Below, in pieces: positions 43,341 to 55,902 of a DNA stretch of 64,000 nt. Source of the DNA: Haemophilus parainfluenzae (GTDB taxonomy: Bacteria; Pseudomonadota; Gammaproteobacteria; Enterobacterales; Pasteurellaceae); NCBI RefSeq assembly GCF_900450995.1, contig NZ_UGHY01000002.1, positions 322,501 to 386,500 of the forward strand, given 5' to 3'. Numbering within the stretch: the first letter of the stretch is position 1; each line of letters starts with the position of its first letter. The position numbers and the translations under genes are program-made. The notes beneath the pieces were generated by a model. The model was not told the origin of the DNA, did no database searches, and saw nothing but the letters and a program-made list of their open reading frames with translations.

Positions 43341-45612
43341 TTAAGGCAATTCAGGGAAAAGCATCTTAATCACATTCATTGTCAATCGCCGAGATTGTCC
43401 ACTAAATGGGAAAATATGCATCATCATCATAGGATTAAAGTTTGCCTCAATCACACCCCACGAATGTAAACTCGGTTCTGCCGGCTGTTTCAAATCAGGA
43501 ATAATTAAATCTACACCACAAACTGCCGCCCCCATTGTCTTGCTAATCCCTACCGCAATTTCTTTGTAACTGGCATGCATTTCATCCGTCATATCAATAG
43601 AATCACCGCCTGTACTAATATTAGAATTCGCACGTAATTGAACAAGTTGATCTTTTGCAGGAATAGAATTCACGGTTAAGCCTTGTTCCTTAAGCTGCAA
43701 CTGCTCAATATCCCCTAATGCAATTTTTTTCAATGGTGTACGACTACCATCGCCCCGTAAAGGATGATCATTTTTAGCGGCAACTAATTCAACAACAGTA
43801 TGTACACCATCTCCAATGACATTTGCTGGAACACGTAATAAGACGGCTAATGTTTGATCCCCCAGCACAAAAAAGCGATATTCAGTGCCAAGTAGATAAT
43901 CTTCAACCATGATCTCTTTATCTTCACGGAAAGCAATCTCTACTGCTTTTGCAAAATCTTCTCTATTCGTTACACTTTGTTGGAAAATACTGATCCCTAA
44001 ACCAAAATTCGTTGATTTTGGCTTAATCACGACGGCTCGATTCTCAAAAAGTGGGAAATTTTCGACCGCACTTTTCACATCGGTAAACTCGATACTTTGC
44101 GGTACATTAAATCCAGCTTTTGCTAAGACTTTCTTCGTCACTACTTTATTTTCCATGATGAGTGGAGAAATATAGCTATCGTGAGAAGTCATATTACCGT
44201 TTTTCACATATTCCAAATGATCGCCAAATTGAAGACTGATAAATTGATCGCGTTCATCTAAAATCTCAATCTTTAATCCTTTTTGAATTGCATCAAACAA
44301 TAACGCCTGTGTGGACAGTTCCATATTATCAAACGCACTTAATGCATAAAAACGTTCAAAGGCTTTTGCTTTATTGGATTGCGCGATATCTGCCCCTAAC
44401 TGTTGGTAACTGCCAACCTGTTCAATTGCCGCGACTACTTTCACACAAAGCGTTTGGTTTGGATCCGCAAATTGCCCTAATTTGTCTTTAACAATCGTTT
44501 TAATCTCATCACTCACATTGAGTTGCTCAAGCATTTTGAGCATTTCAAGGAGGACTAATTCCCCTTCTACCGCATAAACACTCAGTTCTCTTGGGTCTTC
44601 CCATGCTACTTCAGCAAGACGTGCTTTACCTAATTTAATGCCTTCTTGATCAGCGGTATCATCAAGCCATGCCATTAACAAAATAAAATAATGAATGAAT
44701 TTCGCATCAGCAAGTTCCATTCCATAAGGTGCAAACGGATTGAGATCAAACAAACGGAATTCCAAGTATTGGATTCCTTTTTCAAGTAAATCTCGCGCTT
44801 TTTTAGCACCACGCAAACGTACACTTGAGTAAAACTCTTTTTCTGCAATCAAATCACCCGATTTCACCCAACGTTCTAACGTCTCAACATACTCTTGCAA
44901 ACTGTCATAAGAGACAGAGATCTTTGGATCATTCACATAACCATATTTCCCTGAACGTAAACTCCGCACATATTGATGCGGTTTAAGGGGGAATTGTCTC
45001 TGAAATATTTTTCCTCTACCGTCGGTGTGGCTGAAAACAAATAGAGCAAAATCCATTGATAGCGTAAGAAATTCTTCGCTATTTTTATGTAAAAATCATT
45101 TTGAAAATCAACCGCACTTTGTGTTTCATTTTGTGCATGAAATAAGGCATCAATAAACTTAGGTTCAATCTGAAAATTATAATGAATGCCGCTCACCATT
45201 TGCTTATATTTACCATAAGATTGAACTAAATGCTCACGATAAGCCACGTCCTCTGAATTATCTAATTGAGCGACCTTAATCTGATCTTCTGGCGGTAAAC
45301 CGGCTGGCATACTGAAAGGAAAAATAAATTCATTGTCGGGTAATGTTCGTAAGGTGACTTCATGAATTGCCGAGAGCCAACGTAATGTATCCTCTAACTT
45401 TTTCATTGGGGAGTCACCAATTCCAATTGACTTTCTGCAAAATCTGTTTGAATGTAAGGGTGAAAACGACGATTACCAAAGGCTTTAGGGTGCAATGATG
45501 TCACAATTGAACCATTCGAATGCACCCGTTGACTTTCCTTTTCAATCCCAAATGACCCTTGCTGAAATAAGAGCTCTAGGTGATGTTGTTTAATGATTTG
45601 CTGAATATTCAT
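43341..45612 (-). pseudogene. gshF: Bifunctional glutathione synthase GshF, split by two frameshifts
   Basis: GshF makes glutathione from Glu, Cys and Gly in one protein: an N-terminal GshA-like ligase (GSFGIEKESQRV, MVSGIHYNF) and a C-terminal ATP-grasp domain (RAVVIKPKSTNFGLGISIF, GVIEANFNPMMMMHIF). The frame breaks after SQLELVTP and after YFRDNSPL. A missing C in the CCCC run (plus-strand G run 45408-45411) and one in the CCCCC run (44987-44991) explain both. Two added bases give 757 residues, the length I remember for Pasteurella GshF. Sequence error is more likely than two mutations. Uptake signals are at 44064 and 45110. Confidence 0.93.
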
Positions 45613-45789
45613 ATCTGTCCTTATTAGAAATTTCTACCAGACATTATGGAGAAAAATCAACGTGGGGCGAAGTAAGAAAATAGAATGGAATATGAAATTT
45701 TGATATAAGAAAATCTATCTGGATACTAAGCTGGTAAAAATTGCGGTTATTCTAGCGTAATTACTACTTCATGGGAAATAATCATCGCT

Positions 45790-45817
45790 TTGTTTTCATC
45801 CCTATTCCCTCTATAAT
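45790..45817 (+). promoter_or_regulatory. Candidate promoter of the methyltransferase gene
   Basis: TTGTTT at 45790-45795 and a perfect TATAAT at 45812-45817, 16 bases apart, lie 36 bases upstream of the start. The rest of the 240-base gap to gshF shows nothing clear. Confidence 0.5.
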
Positions 45818-45852
45818 ATGCGACTTCAATTATGTTACAAACTGGATAGATT

Positions 45853-47400
45853 ATGACCGAACAAAATAACCGCTACGACGAACTTAGATACTACTCAAGA
45901 CCCTTTTCTTATACGAGCATTGCGCTTTTGGAAGGGAATGCAACATTATGGGGATTAACCCCTCCAGAACTCAAAGGTGCTAAAGTATTAGAATTAGGTT
46001 CTTCTTTTGGTGGAAACTTAATTTCTCAAGCGGTTTATTATCCAGATACTGAATTTGTCGGCATTGATTTAGCAGATAGTCAAATTACTCAAGGTAATGA
46101 AATTATTCAATCAATGGGATTAACAAACGTTCGTTTAGAAACAAAAAATATTCTCGATATTACGCCTGAGTTTGGCCTGTTTGACTACATCATCGTACAT
46201 GGTATTTATTCTTGGGTACCTGATAATGTGAAAGATAAAATCCTTGAGATTTGTCGTGAGAATTTAACGCCAAATGGTATTGCTTATATTTCTTACAACA
46301 CCTATCCCGGTTGGAAAAGCCGCGAAGTGGCACGTGATATTATGCTCTATGCCAATAAATATACTCAGGATTTACCGCTCTCTGAGCAAACTCGTCGTGG
46401 CAAAGCGGTTGTTCAATTATTCTCAGATGCAATTAAATCGATTGAGTCTGAAAAAAACAATAACAAGAGCAGAATTGAAAACTTTGATAATATTCAAACT
46501 AAAGATGAACATTATGTTGCCCATGAATATCTTGAATATCACAACCATCCTCTCTATTTGAATCAATTTGTTGATAGCCTACATCAACATCAATTAGCTT
46601 ATATTGGCGATACAGATTTTCAACTTTCATATATTTCTTGGATGCCACAACATTTACGTGACATGATCAATCAATTATCAGAAAACGATTATGTCGTACA
46701 AGAACAATGTATTGATTATCTTTACGATGTAGGATTTAGAAGAAGTTTACTATGCCATGCTCATTTACAAGATAAAATTAATCGCACCGAGAATATAGAT
46801 ATAAGTTTATTGGATAAATTAACCTTCATTAATCAAGGTAGAGAAAATAATCTAGGTAATATATTCAATAATCAAGACGTTGCAAAATTACTTGAACACT
46901 TTATCTATCAAGTAGATAGTTTTACAATTAAATCATTAACTGATTATGTATCTAACAACAAAAGTTTTGAAAATATCACTGAACAGGAAATTTACTCTTC
47001 CGTATTGTTAGCAATTATCTTAGGTTATATAAACGTCTATCTCACACCATATCCAATATATGAATTTGAAGAAAACAAAACTTATGTACCAAAACGGTTC
47101 ACTCAATATATGCAAACTATGGTAGATGGAGCAGATCAATATATCGGATTAGGCAATATGTATAATGGAGGCATTGAAAATTTAAACGAACTTCAACTTT
47201 ATATGATGTCTCAAATGGAAAAACCAACAACTAAAATTGTTCTAGAAACCTCGCTCAAAGAATACCTAATTCAAAATAGGTATAAAGATATGAATAACAA
47301 TGAAAAACTCATTGATGAAGAATATGATTTTTCAAGATTATTCGATATTATTTGTCATGAATTATCAATGCGTGGTTACATCCAACCAGCCACACTATAA
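45853..47400 (+). CDS. SAM-dependent methyltransferase with regulatory domain
   Basis: A 515-residue protein. Residues about 40-180 form a class I methyltransferase fold with motif [13 protein letters not shown] and motif [13 protein letters not shown]. The central region (about 220-300) resembles the methyltransferase regulatory domain (PF10119), and the C-terminal 120 residues are a separate helical domain. This architecture is shared with protein-lysine methyltransferases of surface proteins in Rickettsia, but the substrate here is unknown. The second half is markedly AT-rich. It stands alone with its own promoter and terminator. Confidence 0.85.
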   Translation: MTEQNNRYDELRYYSRPFSYTSIALLEGNATLWGLTPPELKGAKVLELGSSFGGNLISQAVYYPDTEFVGIDLADSQITQGNEIIQSMGLTNVRLETKNILDITPEFGLFDYIIVHGIYSWVPDNVKDKILEICRENLTPNGIAYISYNTYPGWKSREVARDIMLYANKYTQDLPLSEQTRRGKAVVQLFSDAIKSIESEKNNNKSRIENFDNIQTKDEHYVAHEYLEYHNHPLYLNQFVDSLHQHQLAYIGDTDFQLSYISWMPQHLRDMINQLSENDYVVQEQCIDYLYDVGFRRSLLCHAHLQDKINRTENIDISLLDKLTFINQGRENNLGNIFNNQDVAKLLEHFIYQVDSFTIKSLTDYVSNNKSFENITEQEIYSSVLLAIILGYINVYLTPYPIYEFEENKTYVPKRFTQYMQTMVDGADQYIGLGNMYNGGIENLNELQLYMMSQMEKPTTKIVLETSLKEYLIQNRYKDMNNNEKLIDEEYDFSRLFDIICHELSMRGYIQPATL

Positions 47401-47427
47401 ACAAAATTCAAAGTAATCAATCTATTG

Positions 47428-47456
47428 AAGGAGAGCTAACCGCTCTCCTTTTTCTT
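47428..47456 (+). terminator. Terminator of the methyltransferase gene
   Basis: A 9-bp perfect stem (47428-47436 with 47442-47450) with a 5-base loop is followed by TTTCTTT. Confidence 0.85.
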
Positions 47457-47472
47457 TGCTAAAAGAAAATTT

Positions 47473-47491
47473 GAGAATTATTTGCATTTAA
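47473..47491. promoter_or_regulatory. Candidate Fur box upstream of hitA
   Basis: GAGAATTATTTGCATTTAA matches the 19-base Fur consensus at 11 positions, 75 bases upstream of the hitA start. The match is moderate, but hitABC is expected to be iron repressed. Confidence 0.45.
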
Positions 47492-47550
47492 ATAAATTTA
47501 TAAATATAATAAAGGCTATTCAAACTTAACTAAAACATTCATTCTCATAA

Positions 47551-48564
<1,014 letters not shown>

Positions 48565-48585
48565 GTTTAATTTGCTATGCAATAT

Positions 48586-48606
48586 AGGGCGTGTAATACA
48601 CGCCCT
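48586..48606 (+). terminator. Hairpin between hitA and hitB
   Basis: A 9-bp stem (48586-48594 with 48598-48606) with a 3-base loop in the hitA-hitB gap, without a strong T run. It probably protects or attenuates transcripts so that binding protein is in excess. Confidence 0.65.
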
Positions 48607-48656
48607 TCTGTTATTTACTCTACTTATTTTACACTAATATTTTCAAGGATTTTTCT

Positions 48657-50177
48657 GTGTCTAATCGCCCACCTCGCTGGCTTATAGCCTTAATAGTGCT
48701 GATTAGTTTGCCATTATTATTACCTTTTTTATATGTTATTGAGCGTGCTGCAGATGTCGGATTAGCTCGCAGCATTGAATTACTTTGGCGCCCAAGAATG
48801 TGGGAATTGCTCAGTAATACCCTACTTTTAATGGTATTTGTCACGCTTTTTGCCATTATCCTCGGCACACTATGTGCGTTTTTATTAGAACGTTATCGCT
48901 TCTGGGGAAAAGGCTTTTTCCAAGTCGCCATGACTCTCCCTCTTTGTATTCCGGCTTTTGTCAGCTGTTTTACGTGGATCAGTCTCACCTTCAGAGTGGA
49001 AGGCTTCTGGGGAACCATCGGCATTATGACGCTGAGTTCTTTCCCGCTTGCTTATCTCCCTGTCACAGCGACCTTAAAAAGACTTGACCGCTCTTTAGAA
49101 GAAGTGAGCCTTTCACTGGCTAAAAGCCATGCTTACACATTTTGGCATGCGATTTTTCCACAACTCAAACCCGCCATCGGTAGCAGCGTATTATTAATTG
49201 CGCTTCATATGTTGGTAGAGTTTGGTGCGGTTTCTATTTTAAATTATCAAACCTTCACCACCGCTATTTTCCAAGAATATGAAATGGCCTTTAATAACAA
49301 CACCGCTGCCTTACTTTCTGGCGTATTAATGGTGATCTGTATTCTTGTTGTAATGGGCGAGATTCGTTTTAGAGGCACACAAACGCTCTATCAAAGTGGT
49401 AAAGGGGTAATTCGCCCTTATCCATTAAAAACACTCTCAGCAGGAAAACAAATTTTAGTGACTGGCTTTTTCATGACCATTTTTGTGCTCAGTATTGGTG
49501 TGCCGATTACTATGCTGATTTATTGGCTAACAGTGGGAAGTTCCATTGAAGGTGCGGTCGATTTTAGGGAATTTTTTACTGCCTTCACAAATTCACTGAC
49601 AATATCAACTCTAGGTGCAGCACTTACCGTTATTTGTGCTTTACCGTTGGTATGGGCCGCAGTGCGCTATCGCAGTAAATTGACGATTTGGCTTGATCGA
49701 ATTCCTTATCTACTTCACGCAGTGCCGGGGCTTGTTATCGCATTATCCTTGGTTTTCTTTACCATCAACTATGCGTATTCGCTTTATCAAACCTTTGCCA
49801 TGGTTGTCGTTGCCTATTTTATGCTTTATCTTCCAATGGCACAAACCACCTTGCGTAGCTCGCTTGAACAAATGTCTAGCAACATTGAAAAGGTAGGGCA
49901 AAGCTTAGGGCGTAGCAACTCTTATATTTTCCGTACCTTAGTTATTCCAGCCATGTTGCCAGGGATTGCAGCCGCCTTTGCTTTAGTGTTCTTAAACTTA
50001 ATGAAAGAGCTCACTGCAACCCTATTACTGACCCCAAATGACATTAAAACGCTTTCAACCGCGGTGTGGGAATATACCTCTGATGCACAATATGCGGCTG
50101 CTACGCCTTATGCCATTATGTTAGTGCTATTTTCTGGCATTCCTGTATTTTTACTGAAACGATACGGTTTTAAATAA
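48657..50177 (+). CDS. hitB: Ferric iron ABC transporter permease HitB
   Basis: The membrane channel for Fe3+, with two permease domains in 506 residues. Two coupling loops are visible, EEVSLSLAKSHAYTFWHAIFPQ and EKVGQSLGRSNSYIFRTLVIP. The start is GTG at 48657 with AAGGA seven bases upstream. It lies 92 bases after hitA and 13 before hitC. Confidence 0.95.
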   Translation: MSNRPPRWLIALIVLISLPLLLPFLYVIERAADVGLARSIELLWRPRMWELLSNTLLLMVFVTLFAIILGTLCAFLLERYRFWGKGFFQVAMTLPLCIPAFVSCFTWISLTFRVEGFWGTIGIMTLSSFPLAYLPVTATLKRLDRSLEEVSLSLAKSHAYTFWHAIFPQLKPAIGSSVLLIALHMLVEFGAVSILNYQTFTTAIFQEYEMAFNNNTAALLSGVLMVICILVVMGEIRFRGTQTLYQSGKGVIRPYPLKTLSAGKQILVTGFFMTIFVLSIGVPITMLIYWLTVGSSIEGAVDFREFFTAFTNSLTISTLGAALTVICALPLVWAAVRYRSKLTIWLDRIPYLLHAVPGLVIALSLVFFTINYAYSLYQTFAMVVVAYFMLYLPMAQTTLRSSLEQMSSNIEKVGQSLGRSNSYIFRTLVIPAMLPGIAAAFALVFLNLMKELTATLLLTPNDIKTLSTAVWEYTSDAQYAAATPYAIMLVLFSGIPVFLLKRYGFK

Positions 50178-50190
50178 CGAGAAGATAAAA

Positions 50191-51243
50191 ATGACAACAT
50201 TACTCGACATTAAAAATTTGAATAAATCCTTTAATGGGCACCAGGTTCTGCACAATATCTCTCTGCAATTAGAGAAAGGTGAAATTCTATTTCTTCTCGG
50301 TGCATCCGGTTGTGGAAAAACAACCTTGTTACGTAGTATTGCTGGTTTTGAACAACCAACAAGCGGTGAGATTTGGTTAAAGAATCGACCTATTTTTAAA
50401 GAAAATCTCAATGTGCCGACCCAGCAACGCAAATTAGGCTATGTGGTACAAGAAGGCGTGCTATTTCCTCATTTAAATGTTTACCGCAATATTGCTTATG
50501 GCTTAGGCGATGGCAAAGGGAAAACTGAAGAGGAAAAACAACGCATACAGGAAGTGATGAAACTGACGGGCATTAGCAGCTTAGCTGACCGTTTTCCCCA
50601 TCAGCTTTCAGGTGGTCAACAGCAACGTGTCGCACTTGCCCGAGCGCTTGCGCCTAGCCCTGAATTAATCCTGTTTGATGAGCCATTCAGTGCATTAGAT
50701 GAGCATCTGAGAAATCAAATTCGTTACGATATGTTACAAGTATTAAGAGAAAGTGGTTCTTCTGCCGTATTCGTGACCCATGATCGTGATGAAGCACTAT
50801 GCCATGCGGACAAAATCGCAGTAATTCAAGAAGGACAAATTCTCCAAATTGCGACACCTAAAACGCTCTATTGGTCACCTCAGTATTTGTCTATTGCTAA
50901 ATTTATTGGGGACAGCATTATTCTTCCTGCAACATTAAAAAACGATGGCATCGCGACCTGTCAATTAGGTAAAATTGCAGTCGAAAATAAAGGAAGTGGT
51001 CATACGCAAGGGGAAGTCTTATTCCGCCCTGAGCAATTCTCTCTTGCGAAAAAAATCCAAGATCCGACTGCGTTTTTTAAAGGTGAGATTAAACGAATTG
51101 AATCAAGAGGACGAGCTATCAATATTTGTATTGATGTTGGCGGTTATGAATTGAATATCAATGAAGATCTCATTAACGAATATCATACTGGCGAACAAGT
51201 CACCATGTATTTGTATGGGAAAGGGGTATTCTATAATGACTAA
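50191..51243 (+). CDS. hitC: Ferric iron ABC transporter ATPase HitC
   Basis: The ATPase of the iron importer: Walker A GASGCGKTT, signature [15 protein letters not shown], Walker B LILFDEPFSALD and VTHDRDEA, with a C-terminal TOBE-type region. 350 residues. It ends just before a strong hairpin shared with the convergent terC. Confidence 0.95.
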   Translation: MTTLLDIKNLNKSFNGHQVLHNISLQLEKGEILFLLGASGCGKTTLLRSIAGFEQPTSGEIWLKNRPIFKENLNVPTQQRKLGYVVQEGVLFPHLNVYRNIAYGLGDGKGKTEEEKQRIQEVMKLTGISSLADRFPHQLSGGQQQRVALARALAPSPELILFDEPFSALDEHLRNQIRYDMLQVLRESGSSAVFVTHDRDEALCHADKIAVIQEGQILQIATPKTLYWSPQYLSIAKFIGDSIILPATLKNDGIATCQLGKIAVENKGSGHTQGEVLFRPEQFSLAKKIQDPTAFFKGEIKRIESRGRAINICIDVGGYELNINEDLINEYHTGEQVTMYLYGKGVFYND

Positions 51244-51273
51244 AAAAGGCGGAACACATTGTTCCGCCTTTTT
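51243..51273. terminator. Bidirectional terminator between hitC and terC
   Basis: A 14-bp stem (51243-51256 with 51260-51273), A-rich on one side and T-rich on the other, with a 3-base loop. Confidence 0.88.
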
Positions 51274-51280
51274 ATATGAT

Positions 51281-52000
51281 TTAATGACCAAGTGATTTTC
51301 GCATTTTGATGTTGAGCATTTCTACCACTGCGGAGAAGCCCATTGCAAAGTAAATGTAGCCTTTTGGAATATGAATATCCAAACTTTCAGCAATTAAACT
51401 TACTCCAACTAAAATTAAGAATGCTAAGGCTAAAATCTTCAATGTCGGATGGGTATCAACAAAATCACCAATTGGTTTCGCCGCAAACATCATCACTCCA
51501 ACTGCAATCATAATTGCCAAGATCATCACTGGAAGGTGGTTTGCCATGCCTACTGCCGTAATCACGGAGTCTAAAGAAAACACAATATCTAAAATAGCGA
51601 TTTGGATTAACACCCCCAAGTAACTGACTTTCTTCTTGTTATTCTCTTCTTCATGATGTGCTTCAGGATACATCGCTTCTTTAATTTCGCCTGTACTTTT
51701 CACAATCAGGAATAAGCCCCCAAGGAATAAAATCAAATCACGACCTGAAATTTCCTGACCAACTAAAGTGAATAGCGGTTCCGTTAATTTCATCATCCAA
51801 GAAAGGGAAACAAGAAGTAAAATACGGGTAATCATCGCTAACCCAAGACCGATAATACGACCAGATTGGCGTTGATTCGCGGGTAAACGTCCCACTAAAA
51901 TACTAATAAAAATAATGTTATCGATACCCAAGACAATTTCAAGTGCGGTTAAAGTTAGCAATGAAATCCATGCTTCGGGATCAACAAGCCATTCAAACAT
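51281..52000 (-). CDS. TerC-family integral membrane protein
   Basis: A 239-residue protein with seven hydrophobic segments. The paired motifs EIVLGIDNIIFISIL and LDIVFSLDSVITAVGM carry acidic residues inside membrane helices, typical of TerC/Alx proteins implicated in manganese export or metal loading of secreted proteins. An uptake signal lies near its start (51938). Confidence 0.9.
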   Translation of the reverse strand: MFEWLVDPEAWISLLTLTALEIVLGIDNIIFISILVGRLPANQRQSGRIIGLGLAMITRILLLVSLSWMMKLTEPLFTLVGQEISGRDLILFLGGLFLIVKSTGEIKEAMYPEAHHEEENNKKKVSYLGVLIQIAILDIVFSLDSVITAVGMANHLPVMILAIMIAVGVMMFAAKPIGDFVDTHPTLKILALAFLILVGVSLIAESLDIHIPKGYIYFAMGFSAVVEMLNIKMRKSLGH

Positions 52001-52068
52001 AATATGTTCCTATATAAAATCCGAAAGGTTGAATCATAGACAGTTCGCGTAGAAAATCAAGATTTTTC

Positions 52069-53895
52069 CTAACTTTTTAAGGTCTCGAAAATCTTTTCTG
52101 CTAAGGCTTTAGAAATACCGGGTACAGAGGCGATTTCATCCAACGTGGCATTTTTGACACCTTGCAATCCACCTAAATATTTCAACAAGGCTTGGCGTCG
52201 TTTAGCGCCTACCCCTTCAATAGTTTCCAATCCACTTTGGGTAAAGGCTTTTTGGCGTTTTTGACGATGACCGCTAATCGCATGATTATGGCTTTCATCT
52301 CGAATATGTTGGATTAAATGCAGTGCAAGGCTATCATCTGGCAAATGGATTTCACGATCTTGTTTGCTGATAATCAACACCTCTTGTCCTGCTCGACGAT
52401 CCACTCCTTTTGCGACACCAATTAAGTGCGGTCGATTTTTATCCCATTTCATGTTGAGATGATGAAAAACCTCTAAGGCACGATTTAGCTGTCCTTTACC
52501 ACCATCAATAAAAATAATATCGGGGATTTTATCTTCATCAAGATCGCGGTCGTAACGTTTCTTTAAAGCTTGCTCCATCGCGGCATAGTCATCACCACCC
52601 GTAATACCTTCAATATTAAAACGGCGATAATCTGATTTCAGTGGGCCTTCTTGATTAAATACCACACAAGATGCCACGGTTTGATTACCCATCGTATGAC
52701 TAATATCAAAACATTCCATGCGTTTAATTTCAGGCATATCGAGCAACTCACAAAGCGCTTGATAACGTTCGTGCATTCGGGAAGATTGTTTAAGTTGAGT
52801 CGCTAAAGCCGCTTTGGCATTAATTTGTGCCAACTGCAAATACTTGCCTTTATCGCCTTTAGCGGATTCTTGTATCACCACTTTTCGGCCAGCTTGTTCA
52901 GTTAATAAAGCTTCAAGCTCGGCTTTTTCATCTAGTTTATGATCTACAATAATGCTATTGGGGATGCTTCTGCCTTGATGGCCTTGCAAATAGAACTGCC
53001 CAACAAAAGTGGCTGTGAGTTCAGATAAATCGGTATTAGCGGGTACTTTCGGAAAATAACTGCGGTTGCCCAATACTTTGCCTTGACGAATAAACATTAC
53101 CTGAACACAAGCTAAACCGTGCTGATACGCAATAGACATAATATCCATGTCATCTAAACGCTCATTGGATACGAATTGTTTTTCGATAACCGCACGAACC
53201 GCTTGAATTTGATCTCGATAACGTGCCGCACCTTCAAAATCCAAGTCTCGGCTCGCCTGCTCCATTTTACCAATAAGATAATCTAATACTTGCTGATCTT
53301 TTCCTTGTAAAAATAGTCGTGCTAATTCAACTTGTTGATTATATTCCTCATCAGTCACATAACCTGGCACGCAAGGTGCAGAACAACGCCCGATTTGATA
53401 TTGTAAACAAGGGCGGGAACGATTGTTATAAACCGAATTTTCACATTGACGAACAGGGAATAATTTTTGCATTAACGACAAGGTTTCACGTACTGCCCCC
53501 GCATGAGGATAAGGCCCGAAATATTCGCCCGCTATTTTTTTCGTTCCACGATAAGAAGTAATACGAGGATGACGTTCTTTCGTCAGTAAAATAAAAGGAT
53601 AGGATTTATCATCTCGCAATAATACGTTATAACGAGGTTGATAAAGTTTAATAAAGTTATGCTCAAGCAATAATGCTTCTGTTTCAGAAGAGGTAATCGT
53701 CGTATCAATATGATGAATTGACGACACCAAGGCTTCTGTTTTTTTGCTGCTTAAGTTTTTTCGGAAGTAGCTGGAAAGGCGCTTTTTTAGATCTTTCGCT
53801 TTGCCCACATAAATAACCTGATCTTTATCGTCATACATACGATAAACGCCAGGTTCATGAGAAACGTCTGAGAGAAACTTTTTAGAATCAAACAT
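52069..53895 (-). CDS. uvrC: Excinuclease ABC subunit C
   Basis: UvrC makes both incisions around a DNA lesion marked by UvrAB. It has the GIY-YIG nuclease ([21 protein letters not shown]), a cysteine-containing region, the UVR domain ([14 protein letters not shown]) that binds UvrB, the RNase H-like nuclease ([18 protein letters not shown]) and a tandem helix-hairpin-helix end ([17 protein letters not shown]). 608 residues (E. coli 610). Confidence 0.97.
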   Translation of the reverse strand: MFDSKKFLSDVSHEPGVYRMYDDKDQVIYVGKAKDLKKRLSSYFRKNLSSKKTEALVSSIHHIDTTITSSETEALLLEHNFIKLYQPRYNVLLRDDKSYPFILLTKERHPRITSYRGTKKIAGEYFGPYPHAGAVRETLSLMQKLFPVRQCENSVYNNRSRPCLQYQIGRCSAPCVPGYVTDEEYNQQVELARLFLQGKDQQVLDYLIGKMEQASRDLDFEGAARYRDQIQAVRAVIEKQFVSNERLDDMDIMSIAYQHGLACVQVMFIRQGKVLGNRSYFPKVPANTDLSELTATFVGQFYLQGHQGRSIPNSIIVDHKLDEKAELEALLTEQAGRKVVIQESAKGDKGKYLQLAQINAKAALATQLKQSSRMHERYQALCELLDMPEIKRMECFDISHTMGNQTVASCVVFNQEGPLKSDYRRFNIEGITGGDDYAAMEQALKKRYDRDLDEDKIPDIIFIDGGKGQLNRALEVFHHLNMKWDKNRPHLIGVAKGVDRRAGQEVLIISKQDREIHLPDDSLALHLIQHIRDESHNHAISGHRQKRQKAFTQSGLETIEGVGAKRRQALLKYLGGLQGVKNATLDEIASVPGISKALAEKIFETLKS

Positions 53896-53904
53896 CAGTA
53901 AAAA

Positions 53905-54663
53905 CTACGCCAAAATTGACCGCACTTTTTCTAAATCTTCAGCTGTATCCACACCAACAGCCGGAACTTCTTTCGCCAATTCCACATGGATACGCTCACC
54001 GTACCACAATACACGGAGTTGCTCTAATTTCTCTAAGTTTTCTAACTGCGTTGGTGCCCATTGCACATATTGTTTAATAAAGCCTGCACGATAAGCATAA
54101 ATACCAATATGACGAAGATACGCATCAGCCAGTTGTGCCTTTGAGGTATCCGCTAATTGCATAAATTGATCACGATCGTAAGGAATCACTGAACGAGAGA
54201 AATATAAAACGTAGCCATCTTTATCGGTGACGACTTTCACGGCATTTGGATTAAATAACTCTTTCGCTTCGTGAATTTTTACTGCAAGTGTCGCCATATT
54301 CACGTTAAACTTCGCTAAATTCTCTGCCACTTGACTCACAATAACGGGTGGAATTAACGGCTCATCCCCTTGAATGTTTACAATAATTTCATCATCAGCA
54401 ATACCAAGCTTACTTACCACTTCCGCTAAACGCTCAGTACCAGAATTATGTGCTTCTGATGTCATACACACTTCTGCCCCAAAAGCTTTTGCTGCCTTTT
54501 CAACTTGTTCGTTATCTGTGGCAATAATGACTCGGCTCGCGCCTGATTGTTGAGCTTTCTCAAAAACATGTTGAATCATGGGTTTACCGGCAATATTCGC
54601 TAAAGGTTTGCCTGGTAAGCGGCTCGACGCAAAACGAGCAGGGATAATAACTGTAAATGACAT
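53905..54663 (-). CDS. kdsB: CMP-Kdo synthetase KdsB
   Basis: Activates Kdo with CTP for lipopolysaccharide inner core. The N-terminal [18 protein letters not shown] and the motif NIQGDEPLI are diagnostic; 252 residues (E. coli 248). The end LEKVRSILA is encoded by an uptake signal (53916). It lies in a cluster of lipid A genes with lpxK and msbA. Confidence 0.96.
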   Translation of the reverse strand: MSFTVIIPARFASSRLPGKPLANIAGKPMIQHVFEKAQQSGASRVIIATDNEQVEKAAKAFGAEVCMTSEAHNSGTERLAEVVSKLGIADDEIIVNIQGDEPLIPPVIVSQVAENLAKFNVNMATLAVKIHEAKELFNPNAVKVVTDKDGYVLYFSRSVIPYDRDQFMQLADTSKAQLADAYLRHIGIYAYRAGFIKQYVQWAPTQLENLEKLEQLRVLWYGERIHVELAKEVPAVGVDTAEDLEKVRSILA

Positions 54664-54672
54664 AAGTATTCC

Positions 54673-54852
54673 TTATTCTTTTAATGTTTCGGCTTTTTCT
54701 GCCAACAAAACCGGCACGCCGTTTTCAATAGGATACGCCACTTGCTCAAAAGGGCAAATGAGCCGTTGATTTTCTTGATCGTATTTCAATCTTGCCAAAC
54801 ATCGAGGGCAAGCAATCACTTCTAATAATCGAGGATTAAGTTTCTCACGCAT
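54673..54852 (-). CDS. Trm112/YcaR-family small protein
   Basis: A 59-residue protein with the motif ACPRCLARL and the sequence RLICPFEQVAYPIENGVPVLL, as in the UPF0434/Trm112 family found between lpxK and kdsB in enterobacteria and Pasteurellaceae. Only three of four usual zinc cysteines are seen. I start at 54852 (MREKLNPRLLEV), with GAGAG upstream; it lies 17 bases after lpxK. Confidence 0.85.
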   Translation of the reverse strand: MREKLNPRLLEVIACPRCLARLKYDQENQRLICPFEQVAYPIENGVPVLLAEKAETLKE

Positions 54853-54869
54853 ATTTCTCTCGAATAGGG

Positions 54870-55849
54870 TTAAACCAAATGACGGATTTTTTCCCACAAT
54901 TGTGGAAGTTTTTGGCCTTGGTTTTCAGCCTCAACAATCTCCGCATCAACTGGAACATACCACCAATTCTCTTTAGCAAAAGCTTGGCATTTTACTGCGT
55001 CCTTTTCGGTCATAAAGAGCGGTTGGTTTTCAGCGAGTTTTTCTAATAATTGCGGTTCAAAATGTTGATGATCTTGAAAAGCTTTCGTATTTTCTAAACG
55101 AATATTTAAATTTTCCAACATCGTGAAAAAACGTTGTGGGTTACCAATTCCCGCGATGGCTAAACCTTGAGTAAACTCACTTAGTAAGCGTTTTTCTGCC
55201 GTCACTAAATTAATTGCATAATGAGGAACTAATTGCATAATGGCATCAGAATAAGCATTTTTTCCACCATTGGTAATCACAAAGTCCACATTTTTTAAAC
55301 GACTTGGTAACTCACGCAAAGGCCCAGCAGGTAGCACAAAGCCGTTCCCTAAAGCTCGCTCTGCATCCATCACAACAATTTCAATATCACGTCGCAACTT
55401 ATAATGTTGTAATCCATCATCAGAAATAATGAGATCGCAATCCTGTGTTTTCAAAAGTAATTCAATAGCTTGTTGACGATTCGGTGAAATCACCACGGGT
55501 ACACCTGTTCTTTTAGCGATTAGAACAGGTTCATCGCCCCTTGAACAGGATCTGTTTTAGGTGTAACAAGTAAAGGATAGGTTTTAGATTGGCTACCATA
55601 GCCACGAGAAATCACGCCTACACGCAATCCTTGTTTTTGCAATTCTTCAACTAACCAGACAACGACAGGGGTTTTACCATTTCCACCAACAGAAAGATTG
55701 CCGACAATAATGACTGGTTTCGGGGATTTATAAGAGGATAAGATATTAAGAGAAAACAGTGCTCGGCGAATTTGGCTAATCAACCAAAATAGCAGTGAGA
55801 AAGGAAGGAGCAACCAAGCTAGCTTTGAATTAGAGTACCAAAAAGGCAT
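54870..55849 (-). pseudogene. lpxK: Tetraacyldisaccharide 4'-kinase LpxK, split by one frameshift
   Basis: LpxK phosphorylates the lipid A disaccharide to lipid IVA at the inner membrane. The N-terminal piece carries a membrane-binding helix and the P-loop [14 protein letters not shown]; the C-terminal piece has [11 protein letters not shown]. The frame ends after [10 protein letters not shown], whereas a GGGG run with one more G (plus-strand C run 55537-55540) gives [17 protein letters not shown] and a 326-residue protein (E. coli 328). LpxK is normally essential, so this break is very probably a sequence error. Start at 55849 (MPFWYSN). Confidence 0.92.
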
Positions 55850-55902
55850 TTCATTTATCCTATATTGATTTTGGGCGAACACATTGGTTCGCCCTTATTA
55901 TT

